Assembly (NCBI GenBank): GCA_018398765.1 | Contig: JAHBMJ010002412.1 | Coordinates: 2,506 to 19,648, forward strand | Reading direction: 5' to 3' | Length of the DNA: 17,143 nt | From: Chromera velia | Taxonomy: Eukaryota; Sar; Chromeraceae | Part shown: in pieces, positions 9,172 to 16,675 of the stretch | Numbering within the stretch: position 1 is the stretch's first letter | Layout: the number at the start of each line of letters is the position of its first letter | Notes under the pieces: model-generated | The model's database searches: none | Told to the model about the DNA's origin: nothing | Seen by the model: the letters and a program-made list of their open reading frames with translations, nothing else | Made by a program: the position numbers and the translations under genes

Positions 9172-10782
9172 CTTTGCCTGCGATTTTCAAGAAGTGAAAA
9201 CGGAAGGAAAGGAAAAGAGAGAGCCAAGAAAACGGAAAAAGAACTCCCAGAAAGGGATCAGATAAAGAAACGATGGTGGGGACCTCTGCCAGAAAGGGCG
9301 GAAAGGAAGTTCTTAGATAGCTTGCAGGAAAGTCTGGAGAAAGAAGGAATAGAAAAGGAATTCGACAAGATGATGAACATAGCAAAAGGAGTGAGAGTGA
9401 CGAAAAAAAGCTTAGACAGGCTCTACAGACAGCTGCACGACACAGTGGAGAGAGAATACAAACGAGCAGCAAAGAAAGAAAAGAAATTTCGAAGAGGAGC
9501 AAAAGTAAAAGAAGGAGACAGCCCAGAGATCATCATAAGAAGAAATCTGAAGGAAGTGAAAAAGACCGAGTCGAGAGCGGGAGAGAAAGTGAGACAAAGC
9601 AGAGAAAAACTTGAAAAAGAAAAAAGTGAGGAAGCTGAGAATGAATTCAGAGAAGCAAAAAAAGAGCTACACATAGGAAGCAAGGAGAGAAGAAAGGCCA
9701 TGCGAAAAGAAGCAGCGAGACAGAAATACAAAAGAATTGAAGAGATAAAGAAAGAGATCAGAGAGCCAGGAGGAGCATGGAAGATCTGGAATAAGCTAGG
9801 CAAAAAGAAAGAGGTCAGAAAGGAAAATGCGCTGACAGAGGATGAGAAGGCAAAGGGATGGGCAGAACAATGGAAGGAGAGCGAGGAGGAAACAAGGGAA
9901 CAGGACGAGCAACTCACCTTTACAGACAGAAAGTCAGGAAAGGTAGTAAAAGCGAGGGTGACCAACTTGTGCAAGACTTTTGAGGCTCTCACAGAGGCAA
10001 GAGAATGGAGGATAAGAACAGACAGTGTAAGAGACTGGATGAAGAAAACAGGAAATCCAAAGAAGGCAGCAGGGAAAGACGGAATGCCCCCAGGCGTCCT
10101 AGGGGTGATGGCAAAGTCAGAGTCGGTGGTTGACTGCTACAACTGCTTGCTGAATGTGTGTGCTCGCTTTGCATGGTGGCCAGAGGGGTGGAACGATCTA
10201 GTGATTGCTGCTGTCCCGAAGCCAGGAAAGCCGCAAAACGTGCAGAAAAGACATAGACCAATTCACTTGGATTCTGCAGATGCGAAGTGGGGAGAACTGG
10301 GGATCAGAGATGCGGTAGAGAAAGAGGGGAGCGGGAAAAGGAATGAAGTGCAGTTTGCGTATAGGAAGGGGGTGGGGACTCTAAATGCTATTTTTCTTTT
10401 GCTTCAATCGATTGCACGTTTTGAGTGTCTGTATGTTTCTTTCATTGATTTTACGAGCGCGTTTGATGAAGCGAGTCATCGGATGATGGAAGTTCAACTG
10501 AGAAAGCATGGAGTGTCAGAAGAGACCATCAAGTGGGTGGCCGCATCTCTCCAGAACATCAGGGCAAGGGTGAGGGGAACGGACTGGTGGTTCAGAGAAA
10601 ACAAGGGGTCAAAGCAAGGCAGGCCGGCCGGTCCTTCTTTGTTTTCTGCATATATTAACGACATGCCAGAAGAGATCAAGAAGAGAGCAAGGCTGACAGG
10701 AGGGGGCCAAAGCTCCGGAGAGACGCAGACGGGTCGGAGGAAGACTTCCCCGTCGGCCTCTTCGCAGACGACACCTACCTAA
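9172..10782 (+). pseudogene. LINE reverse transcriptase, fingers and palm (5' part)
   Basis: This is in the same frame as the endonuclease, separated only by TAG 9169-9171. From 9172 to about 9970 it encodes a highly charged Lys/Glu/Arg linker, likely coiled coil. RT motifs follow in order: KKAAGKDGMPPGVL; AAVPKPGK then RPIHLDSADAK; QFAYRKGVGTLNAIFLLLQS; FIDFTSAFDEASH, with the first catalytic Asp at 10447-10449; GSKQGRPAGPSLFSAYINDM. In the last, Arg replaces the Cys usual in the QGCP motif. Downstream of about 10700 the frame loses homology (Gln/Ser/Thr-rich nonsense) and stops at TAA 10780-10782. The FADD box lies in another frame, so a one-base loss in the G run at 10702-10706 is the likely break. 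Confidence 0.8.
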
Positions 10783-11645
10783 AGTCAGCGGAGGCAAGGG
10801 AGATGGAGAGATTGCTGAGAGCTCTCGAGGAATACGTAGAGCCCCTCAGACTTCTTTTGTCAGACAAATCAAGGTTCGTCAAGTTCTGCCGGTCAGAAAG
10901 GGAAAGGGGAAGAAAGGAATCTTTTGTTTTGGGAGGGAAAGAGTTAGAGCAGGCAAAGGAATACCCATATCTTGGTTTGTTGTTGACAAAAGATTGCTCA
11001 GTAGATGCAATGATGAGAGAAAGAACAGTGAAAGCAGAAAGACTCTTTTTTGCGCTGAAAAGTAAGATCACATCAGCAGGAGAGATTTCCCCAGCCACTT
11101 GCTTCCATTGGTTCAAACAGACAGTGTGTGCCGTATGGCTGTATGGCTGTGAAGTGCATTCACATTCGCAGGAGTCTTTGGCAGACTTCGATCGATTGCA
11201 GAGGAGGTTCATTCGATGGGTTTTCCAGTTGAGAGAGAAAGAAAGCATACACACAACCTTTTTGGAGGCAGGCTTGCTCCCCATTGACTTAGTTGTAGCT
11301 CAGAGAACGCTGTTGTGGGCACAGAAAGTTCTGAAGAAAGCAAGAAATACACCAACAGGCCATGCGCTTGCCAAGTCAATTCAGGAGGGGGTGGACAGTG
11401 ATTTGAAGGGGGGAAGACAACATCCTTTTCACTTTCTTCCTCATCTGAAGAAATGTGCTCAAACTCTTTTTCCACACAGACGAAGCAACCCTTTTTGTAT
11501 CAGGAAAGAGCCAGAAGCAGCAGGAAGACAGCCGGCATTTGAACAGAGAGACCAGATAGTAAGATGGGTTAGCGCACTACAGAGAGAATCGGTGGCAAAG
11601 AGAAAGAACGAAGTCTTTGCGGAAAGAATAGAGAGCGCAATGTAA
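10704..11645 (+). pseudogene. LINE reverse transcriptase, FADD box and thumb region
   Basis: This is the continuation of the RT in another frame. VGLFADDTYL at about 10752-10781 contains the paired catalytic aspartates (FADD at 10761-10772). Further motifs are SDKSRFVKF, the EYPYLGLLLTKD motif near 10959, a WLYGCEVHS segment near 11140, and LQRRFIRWVF near 11197, the usual post-RT region of LINE proteins. The frame ends at TAA 11643-11645, but the same frame stays open and protein-like for about 57 more codons, so this stop too looks like a point mutation. Confidence 0.75.
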
Positions 11646-12543
11646 AAGAGAAAAGAAAACGAGAGAAAAGAACTGCAGGAAAGATCACTGATGCACCCGA
11701 TTCATACTGTAATGTCAAACGGAAACCGCTTGAACTTGTGGCTGCACAGCAAACAGACAGATGAAAAAAGCAGAGAAAACGGTCTCTCAATTGAGAGAGA
11801 AAGCATCGGGCGGACCCCTGTGTGCTAGTACAGAAAGGTTGCACCCTGGTCAGTCCACAGAAGAAGAGCAGCTAGCATTCAGGGTGGGAGAGAGGAGCCT
11901 TGAGGTCAATAAGGGGAAATTCTCTCTTGATGGAGGGAGGGGGACCCCGCTGCACGACAGAAAATGCATTGTTTGCTCTGATCTCCTTAGCATCCAGGTG
12001 GTTAAAGACGAAGTGCACGTTCTGACCGAGTGTCCCTTGCATGATGCCGAGAGGGCTGTGTGCTTGCAGGCTCTTTCAGACACATGGAATGAAGGGAGGG
12101 GGGAAAGAGCAGCAGGAAAGCCAAAATGGGGAGAGGGGACAAACAGGAAGACAGAAAGGCTTGCCTTGTTTTCTTTTCTTTTAAGTGAGACAGATGGAAG
12201 CGTCGACAAGTTTTTGAAGGATGTTGTCACAAAACGAGCTGCCGTAAAGGAATGCCGCAAGAGAAATGCATGCAGCCTGCAAGATGTATCAAGCACCCAG
12301 CTGGACCAAGCCCACCAAATCCTTTGGTCAAATGAAAAGGAAAGAAACGAAAGACAGACAGAGTATGCAGCAACATGGCAGCAAATGCAGCAAGCAAAGG
12401 AAGAGGGAGAAACCAAAGGGTTGAGTGACTGGGAAGTAATGAGATTGACCTCTAATCGATCGACCGTTTGTCTTGAGATGCCTCCGTTTGAAGCCTGTTT
12501 GAGCTCCGCCGGGTCGATCGGCGGGCCGCAGCATCGTCAGTGA
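11646..12543 (+). pseudogene. LINE C-terminal region with CCHC zinc knuckle
   Basis: From 11646 to about 11820 the RT frame continues (ending at TAG 11823-ish). The homologous reading then moves by one base to the frame that is open from 11761 to 12543, so a further frameshift lies at about 11790-11825. The second frame contains CIVC at 11965-11976 and HVLTEC ending 12033, a CX2CX13HX4C knuckle, as found after the RT of many LINEs, where it binds nucleic acid. A charged helical C-terminus rich in Gln/Glu/Lys follows, ending at TGA 12541-12543. Confidence 0.7.
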
Positions 12544-12613
12544 GAGTTGATTGATTGCAGTCTTTCGCATGCGATTGATAGTAATTGATTGATTATCACA
12601 TAAACAGTTTGCG

Positions 12614-12636
12614 GCACAGGTCTTTTTGGCCTGTGC
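12614..12636 (+). other. hairpin in LINE 3' UTR
   Basis: GCACAGG (12614-12620) pairs exactly with CCTGTGC (12630-12636) around a 9-base T-rich loop. It sits about 70 bases after the last ORF and could be part of the 3' RNA structure that some LINE reverse transcriptases recognise. That role is inference. Confidence 0.5.
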
Positions 12637-12714
12637 GGGCCGGCCAGGAAGGTCCCCCGACGCGTGTATGCGCTTTTCCTGGACGCCGCACGTCGAGTGC
12701 TCGGCATTGGGGCA

Positions 12715-12729
12715 GGAGGGCAATCCTCC
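12715..12729 (+). other. short hairpin just before LINE 3' tail
   Basis: GGAGG (12715-12719) and CCTCC (12725-12729) pair around the loop GCAAT. It ends 8 bases before the (ATCCT)4 tail. Position directly upstream of the tail is where stringent LINEs carry their recognition stem-loop. Confidence 0.45.
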
Positions 12730-12737
12730 AGACATTA

Positions 12738-12757
12738 ATCCTATCCTATCCTATCCT
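12738..12757 (+). repeat. (ATCCT)4 tail, LINE 3' end
   Basis: Four exact ATCCT units close the 3' UTR. Short tandem repeats rather than poly(A) end several LINE clades, produced by slippage at target-primed initiation. This marks the most likely 3' boundary of the element. Confidence 0.6.
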
Positions 12758-13214
12758 TCTAGTTCCTTTAAGAGACTGTCCTGCATGTTAAATGAGTTAT
12801 GTTCAGTAATCAATTATAAGCCGTTGACTAAACCATGATTTGAGATGAATCTCAGATGATGAAACCCTGGGGAGCTCAGAAAGACTAGAATGATATTTTT
12901 TTAGATTAGGTTGAGGGATGTGTTATATATTAATTAGACTGCATCTAAAACGGCATGCAGCTTTTATACAAGTTCGACACTGTTTGGTGACTTTTCATCT
13001 TCATTTAATTTTGAAGCGTACATATTTTAATGATCCGACTCGAAATAAATAATTTCGTATTTAAAAAATAATAAATAATTGAACGTACGTCGTACACTGG
13101 ATCGCACAACGTAGATTGCCAATGCAAGTCTGGAACAATCTATAGAGAACAATGAATTCTATAGAATTTGAACAGACAACTAGCAATAATACAAATTTTA
13201 TAGTGCTAAAAAAA

Positions 13215-13296
13215 GGTTCAAGGTTCAAGATTTAAGGTTCACTTCGAAGTAATGAACCTGAATCAGGTTCAAAAACAAGTTCAAAAACAGGTTCAC
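13215..13296. repeat. GGTTCA-type dispersed short repeats
   Basis: GGTTCA occurs five times within about 85 bases, with one TGAACC in the opposite orientation (near 13254) and variants such as AAGTTCA. A similar cluster lies at 15864-15925 on the far side of the hAT element, sharing AACAGGTTCACTTT. Confidence 0.65.
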
Positions 13297-13605
13297 TTTG
13301 AATTAATAGAAACCTCATTTTTTCGTGTTATTTTATGCCTTTAAATTAGGCTTTAATGCATTTTTAGAACGTTTTATTATAGAATCTATGTCTTAATAGT
13401 GTTTTTAAATAGTTTAAATCAATATTTACGCTCACATTAGGTGCTAGTCTCAAGTTATTCACTGTTTATAGTCAAAAATTAGTAATCAAAAAAGCCTGAA
13501 AAAATTAGAAAATGCTATAATTAAATTTATATGATCGTATCAATCATGATAATTTAGTCAACATAAGACCATCACAGCGTTTCTTTCTTTTTTTCATCTG
13601 CTCAC

Positions 13606-13745
13606 TGGTTGCCCCGCGGCCCCCGCTCCCCTTCTCCCTCTCCGTGCACCGCCGCCTCTTTGACCTACTACTCCCGGCCCGGTCTGTTGCCCCCCCCCCT
13701 TGCTCCCCCCTATGGCCCCCACTGCTCCCAGCTACCGTGGGTGGC
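13606..13745. other. C-rich island (G-rich on the - strand)
   Basis: A GC-rich block with C runs of 5 to 10 inside an AT-rich region. On the - strand this gives several G runs and part of a 75-codon ORF (13771-13544) that is basic and Gly/Ser-rich, with KRRR and KKRKKR clusters. The ORF might be a captured exon fragment, but there is no recognisable domain and the composition alone could keep the frame open. Confidence 0.4.
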
Positions 13746-13893
13746 ACCCAAACATCTGGGTTTGCATTCATTCTAACTTTTTACCACACAAAATCGGATT
13801 AAAACTCTGTTTTCGAATACTTATCAGTGCACCCGAGCATGTATATCGGCCGCGGACGGCGCAGGCCTAGCCAGCCTTATACCAGTGGCCGCA

Positions 13894-13901
13894 CATCTGG
13901 C
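13894..13901. repeat. left target-site duplication of the hAT element
   Basis: CATCTGGC directly precedes the left terminus. The matching copy TATCTGGC follows the right terminus at 15827-15834. Seven of eight bases agree, and the 8-bp length is the hAT hallmark. Confidence 0.75.
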
Positions 13902-14316
13902 TAGTGACCATGTTTGATTTAATTTGATTTAAGGTCGGGTTTAAGCTCAAATCAAATATCCAGTCAGGGAGGACCTAGTGTTTAAAGACCTATTAAATAC
14001 GATCAAATATTTGATTAATATGACTTTCAACGTCAAATATGAAGGTCCCGAAAAAACTTTTGCAAATACCGATCCGTCACGCATGCTGATTCAAATGAAA
14101 AATTTCAGAAAAAACCTAAATCTTGATGGTTTGCTCTCAAAAAAAAAACGTTTTGAGCTGCACTGAAATTGATGTTTCACCCCCTTTTACTTCATACAGA
14201 GGTAAACTGATCAGCTGAACGTTTTCCCGAACAGCTATGTTGACTTTTCTGGTGCTGGAACATCTTTTACGGCCCCCTTTTTGAGCGTCTGCAAACATTT
14301 TACACCCCGTAAAGAC

Positions 14317-15075
14317 ATGTCACACAATCCAACAGGGTCGAACGGGAAGAAGGAGGCATTTGTTTTTAGAGCCGGGTACGCAAAAAAAATATGGTCCGTG
14401 CAAAAGGGGGCAAATGTGATTCAGTGTCAGGTGAAAATACAAGGAGCCGAGGGAGAAGGAGAAACTATTTGTGGCTTTGAGTATGCAGCAGCGGCAACCA
14501 GTTCTTTTCAAACCCACCTCATCAATCAGCATGGCATGACAATCACGTCTGACAAACATGTGCAGCTGCTCCAAAAAAGACAGGAGAAGTGGTCAGAGGG
14601 GGCGGGGGGGACGAAGCAGCCTGACGTGCAAACGTTTTTCCCCACCAAAGATGAAGCAGAAGCCGTGGTCGCACCATATGCAGGGACGCATGAGAAGAGA
14701 ATCAAGTGCGATATGCTGACCACTGACTTTCTGGCCAGTGTTGGCTGGCTTCATCTCACAGAAAACGAGGCATTGCGAAAGCTAGTCAAGGCACTGGATC
14801 CCCGCTACGATCTCCCATCTGTGGGGAAGGTGCAGAGACTTCTGCTCCCAACACTGAAGAACGAGATTATTCTGTCAATCAAAGACAGGTTGAGAAAAGC
14901 AGCGACCCGACGAGTGTCGATCATCCTCGACATATGGTCGCATTCAGAAAGGCTGGGGGGAAACTTCCCCCTCCTGAGAAAGTCATCACTCCAGGTGAGG
15001 AAGGCTACCGACCTCTTTATATTCACCTCCAACACAAGGGGCTTGTTGTCAGCCCTGGCGCGGCACAGAAGGTAG
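14317..15075 (+). pseudogene. hAT transposase, N-terminal fragment
   Basis: An ORF of 252 residues from the ATG at 14317 (the frame is open from 14281). Residues about 16-80 resemble a BED-type DNA-binding zinc finger: an aromatic VFRAGYAKKIW start, two Cys and a HLINQH pair (HX4H). The two Cys are 14 residues apart, not the usual two. Residues about 135-210 carry the hAT signature (DFLASVGWLHLTENEALRKL, LDPRYDLPS, then RVSIILDIWSH); the Asp codon at 14929-14931 is where the first catalytic Asp lies in the family. After a G6 run at 14953-14958 the frame degenerates. Another frame (to TAA 15108-15110) reads HLQHKGLVVSPGAAQ, recalling the AHxLxLVV motif of hAT proteins. The second catalytic Asp, Glu and dimerisation regions are absent. 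CAG/gtgagg at 14995 is a possible donor. Confidence 0.75.
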
Positions 15076-15110
15076 CCGAACTTACCAACTCTGGATGCTT
15101 AGCTGCCTAA

Positions 15111-15329
15111 AAACAGGACGGTTCCAACACCAACAGTAATAGTAAACGTATGCGCGGTTCTCTGTCTCACCCCATTGTCATCTCTCTGCAACCGAATAGA
15201 AGCCCGGGAGCACCCACTCCTGGAAAGCCGAAAAGCCAGAAAAAAAGTTCTCAGCAGCTCCTACCACCGATCGATTCGATTCACATTGAAGAAAGTGATC
15301 ATAAAAAAGAGGAAAAGGAAGTGCCATAA
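15111..15329 (+). pseudogene. possible remnant of the transposase 3' part
   Basis: A 72-codon open stretch directly after TAA 15108-15110, in the frame of the HLQHKGLVV reading, ending at TAA 15327-15329. It is hydrophilic (Asn/Ser, then Pro/Lys, then an acidic/basic end EESDHKKEEKEVP). No catalytic motif is visible. An acceptor-like gaatag at 15199 lies within. It is likely degenerate coding sequence inside the element; family unproven. Confidence 0.3.
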
Positions 15330-15502
15330 AGCTGAGTGATTGTCACCCCAATTTTGGTACGTGCTCTAACTTTATCGTATCAACAAAAAGTCATATGCAA
15401 TTTCAAATCTATCAATTTCACGTTCTTAATCTCTATTAGTACTAGAGTGAGTCTCAGTGACTAGTGTATATACACTGCCACACAGGCATATTTTTTTTAC
15501 GG

Positions 15503-15664
15503 AACTGATAAGTTATAATTTTATATGTATTTTTTTAAATTTTTGAAACACACATCAGAAATGTTCTGATAACTATTATCATAAACTGATAAGTTATAAT
15601 TATATATACATTTTTTTAAATTTTTGAAACATACATCAGAAATGTTCTGATAACTATTCTCATG
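15503..15664. repeat. 81-bp tandem duplication inside the hAT element
   Basis: Two adjacent copies start at 15503 and 15584 with aactgataagttataatt and differ at only a few positions. Each contains ATCAGAAATGTTCTGATAA, an imperfect inverted repeat (ATCAGAA/TTCTGAT). Short - strand ORFs here simply translate the repeat twice. Confidence 0.85.
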
Positions 15665-15770
15665 AGAAAAATGATCAGAGTGACAGTAAATCAGTGACTC
15701 AGTGAGGAACCCTAAGAGGTTAACCTCAAATCTTACCTCAAATATCAAATATTTGAGGTTGAAGCTCAAA

Positions 15771-15814
15771 TTAAATCAAATCAAATCAAATCAAATCAAA
15801 TATAATCAAATCAA
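15771..15814. repeat. (TCAAA)n subterminal array of the hAT element
   Basis: Tandem ATCAA/TCAAA pentamers abut the right terminal inverted repeat. The left end has matching TTTGATTTAATTTGATTTAA. Subterminal motif repeats of this type are transposase-binding sites in known hAT elements; that role is inferred here. Confidence 0.7.
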
Positions 15815-15826
15815 ACATGGTCACTA

Positions 15827-15834
15827 TATCTGGC
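15827..15834. repeat. right target-site duplication of the hAT element
   Basis: TATCTGGC, the partner of CATCTGGC at 13894-13901. It immediately follows the right terminus CACTA. Confidence 0.75.
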
Positions 15835-16325
15835 CTCCAAAAATAGGTTTAACAGCTTCAACAGGTTCAAAACAGGTTTAACAGGTTCACTTTTTTATAT
15901 TTGAACCTTTTCTCAATGAACCTTTTCCCAGTCCTAGTACAAAAAAAACAAATGCTGTTAGCATCTTCTGGAGCATCTTCTAATTAACTACTAACTAACT
16001 AAATAACTAACTAACTGACTATAAATAGAAAAAACTTTGAATTTACCCATAATTGAATTCTAACTAGAATTCAGACACCTTCTGAAACATGCAGTTAGAC
16101 GGATTTAGTGATCGAATAATAAGAGTGTGCGGTGGACTAGGTGTGGCCTAAGCGATGGGAGCCGGTGGCTTGCCACTTTGGTCTTCTGTACAATGCCGGT
16201 CTAATGTCAGTTAATTCTATGCACACTTACGTGACAAATCACCTTTTATTATCATTCCTTCTGCCGTAAAATGACAGAAAAAAGGAGCCTATGCTTGTCT
16301 TTACCCACTGAACGAACCACTGAAG
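15835..16325. other. gene-free spacer between two hAT-like elements
   Basis: It contains GGTTCA/TGAACC repeats (15864-15925), then AT-rich sequence, an (AACT)n microsatellite, and a mixed segment (16080-16325) in which I see no gene. Confidence 0.6.
15985..16020. repeat. (AACT)n imperfect microsatellite
   Basis: Tandem AACT units with interruptions (taactactaactaactaaa, then taactaactaactgact). Confidence 0.85.
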
Positions 16326-16386
16326 CAGAGTTGTTAAGTCCCGACAAACCTAAGTACCGAAATCCGATACCGACCCCCCGATCCAA

Positions 16387-16432
16387 AATTTTTCGGTACT
16401 TTCGGTACCTTTTCGGTATTTTCGGTACCGGC
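16387..16432. repeat. TTTCGGTAC subterminal repeats
   Basis: Four near-tandem copies of TTTCGGTA(C/T) lie just inside the left terminus. Inverted counterparts GGTACCGAAA lie near the right terminus, consistent with transposase-binding sites. Confidence 0.7.
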
Positions 16433-16532
16433 TTTTTTACACATTCTAAAGAGGTTTTTAGAACTCTTTACAGACTGTTTATACGCCGTTAGGACACTGG
16501 AATTGTCTATTGTTCATTCATACTTATTCTCT

Positions 16533-16675
16533 GTGTGTGTGTTTTATTCATGCGTCAGATTGCACGAGGGAGAAAGTGTAAGAAACAAAGAAGCAGCGAG
16601 GATAAGCCTTCTTTCCTACTTTTTCCGTGTGTGTGTTTTATTCATATGTCAGATCGCACGAGGGAGGGAGTGTAT
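16533..16675. repeat. two direct copies of a 48-bp segment, offset 95 bp
   Basis: The segments 16533-16580 and 16628-16675 share (GT)n-TTTTATTCAT, then GTCAGAT, then GCACGAGGGAG with only a few differences. This is a tandem duplication inside the non-autonomous element. Confidence 0.8.

Larger units (their letters stand above)
7580..12757 (+). mobile_element. decayed non-LTR (LINE-type) retrotransposon
   Basis: The order is an Arg/Lys-rich N-terminal region, an APE-type endonuclease, a basic coiled linker, a reverse transcriptase, a thumb/connection region, a CCHC zinc knuckle, a 3' UTR of about 190 bases and a (ATCCT)4 tail. This is the canonical layout of an APE-endonuclease LINE. The sense strand is strikingly purine-rich (GA) across 8100-10100. 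At least two in-frame stops and two or more frameshifts break the main ORF, so this copy is inactive as written. I could not find a 5' boundary or a target-site duplication; sequence after the tail (tctagttcct) has no recognisable partner near 7000-8000. The 5' limit given is therefore approximate. Confidence 0.8.
12758..13893. other. gene-free AT-rich region
   Basis: No gene is supported. It is strongly AT-rich from 12790 to 13560, with short A/T runs. It contains GGTTCA-type repeats (13215-13296) and an abrupt C-rich island (13606-13745). From 13800 to 13893 it is GC-mixed, containing a ggccgcggac patch next to the hAT insertion site. Confidence 0.6.
13902..15826 (+). mobile_element. hAT-type DNA transposon, 1925 bp, internally degenerate
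   Basis: The ends are perfect 19-bp inverted repeats: TAGTGACCATGTTTGATTT at 13902-13920 and its exact reverse complement at 15808-15826. TAGTG fits the T/CAGNG start typical of hAT termini. An 8-bp duplication (one mismatch) flanks it. Inside are the N-terminal part of a hAT transposase, subterminal TTTGA/TCAAA repeats, a 12-bp palindrome TCAAATATTTGA near each end (14003-14014 and 15745-15756), and an 81-bp tandem duplication. The transposase lacks its catalytic C-terminal half, so this copy would depend on another for movement. Confidence 0.85.

Noticed and set aside
9423-9992. 189-codon hydrophobic - strand ORF
   Set aside because: It is the antisense of the Lys/Glu/Arg-rich LINE linker; the hydrophobic Ser/Phe/Leu composition is a by-product.
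15521-15769. 82-codon - strand ORF with an internal repeat (NSYQNISDVCFKNLKK twice)
   Set aside because: It only translates the 81-bp tandem duplication (a multiple of three), in AT-rich non-coding element sequence.
16080-16250. Possible tRNA-derived SINE (A-box-like tggcctaagcgatggg)
   Set aside because: No matching B box, tail or target duplication was found.
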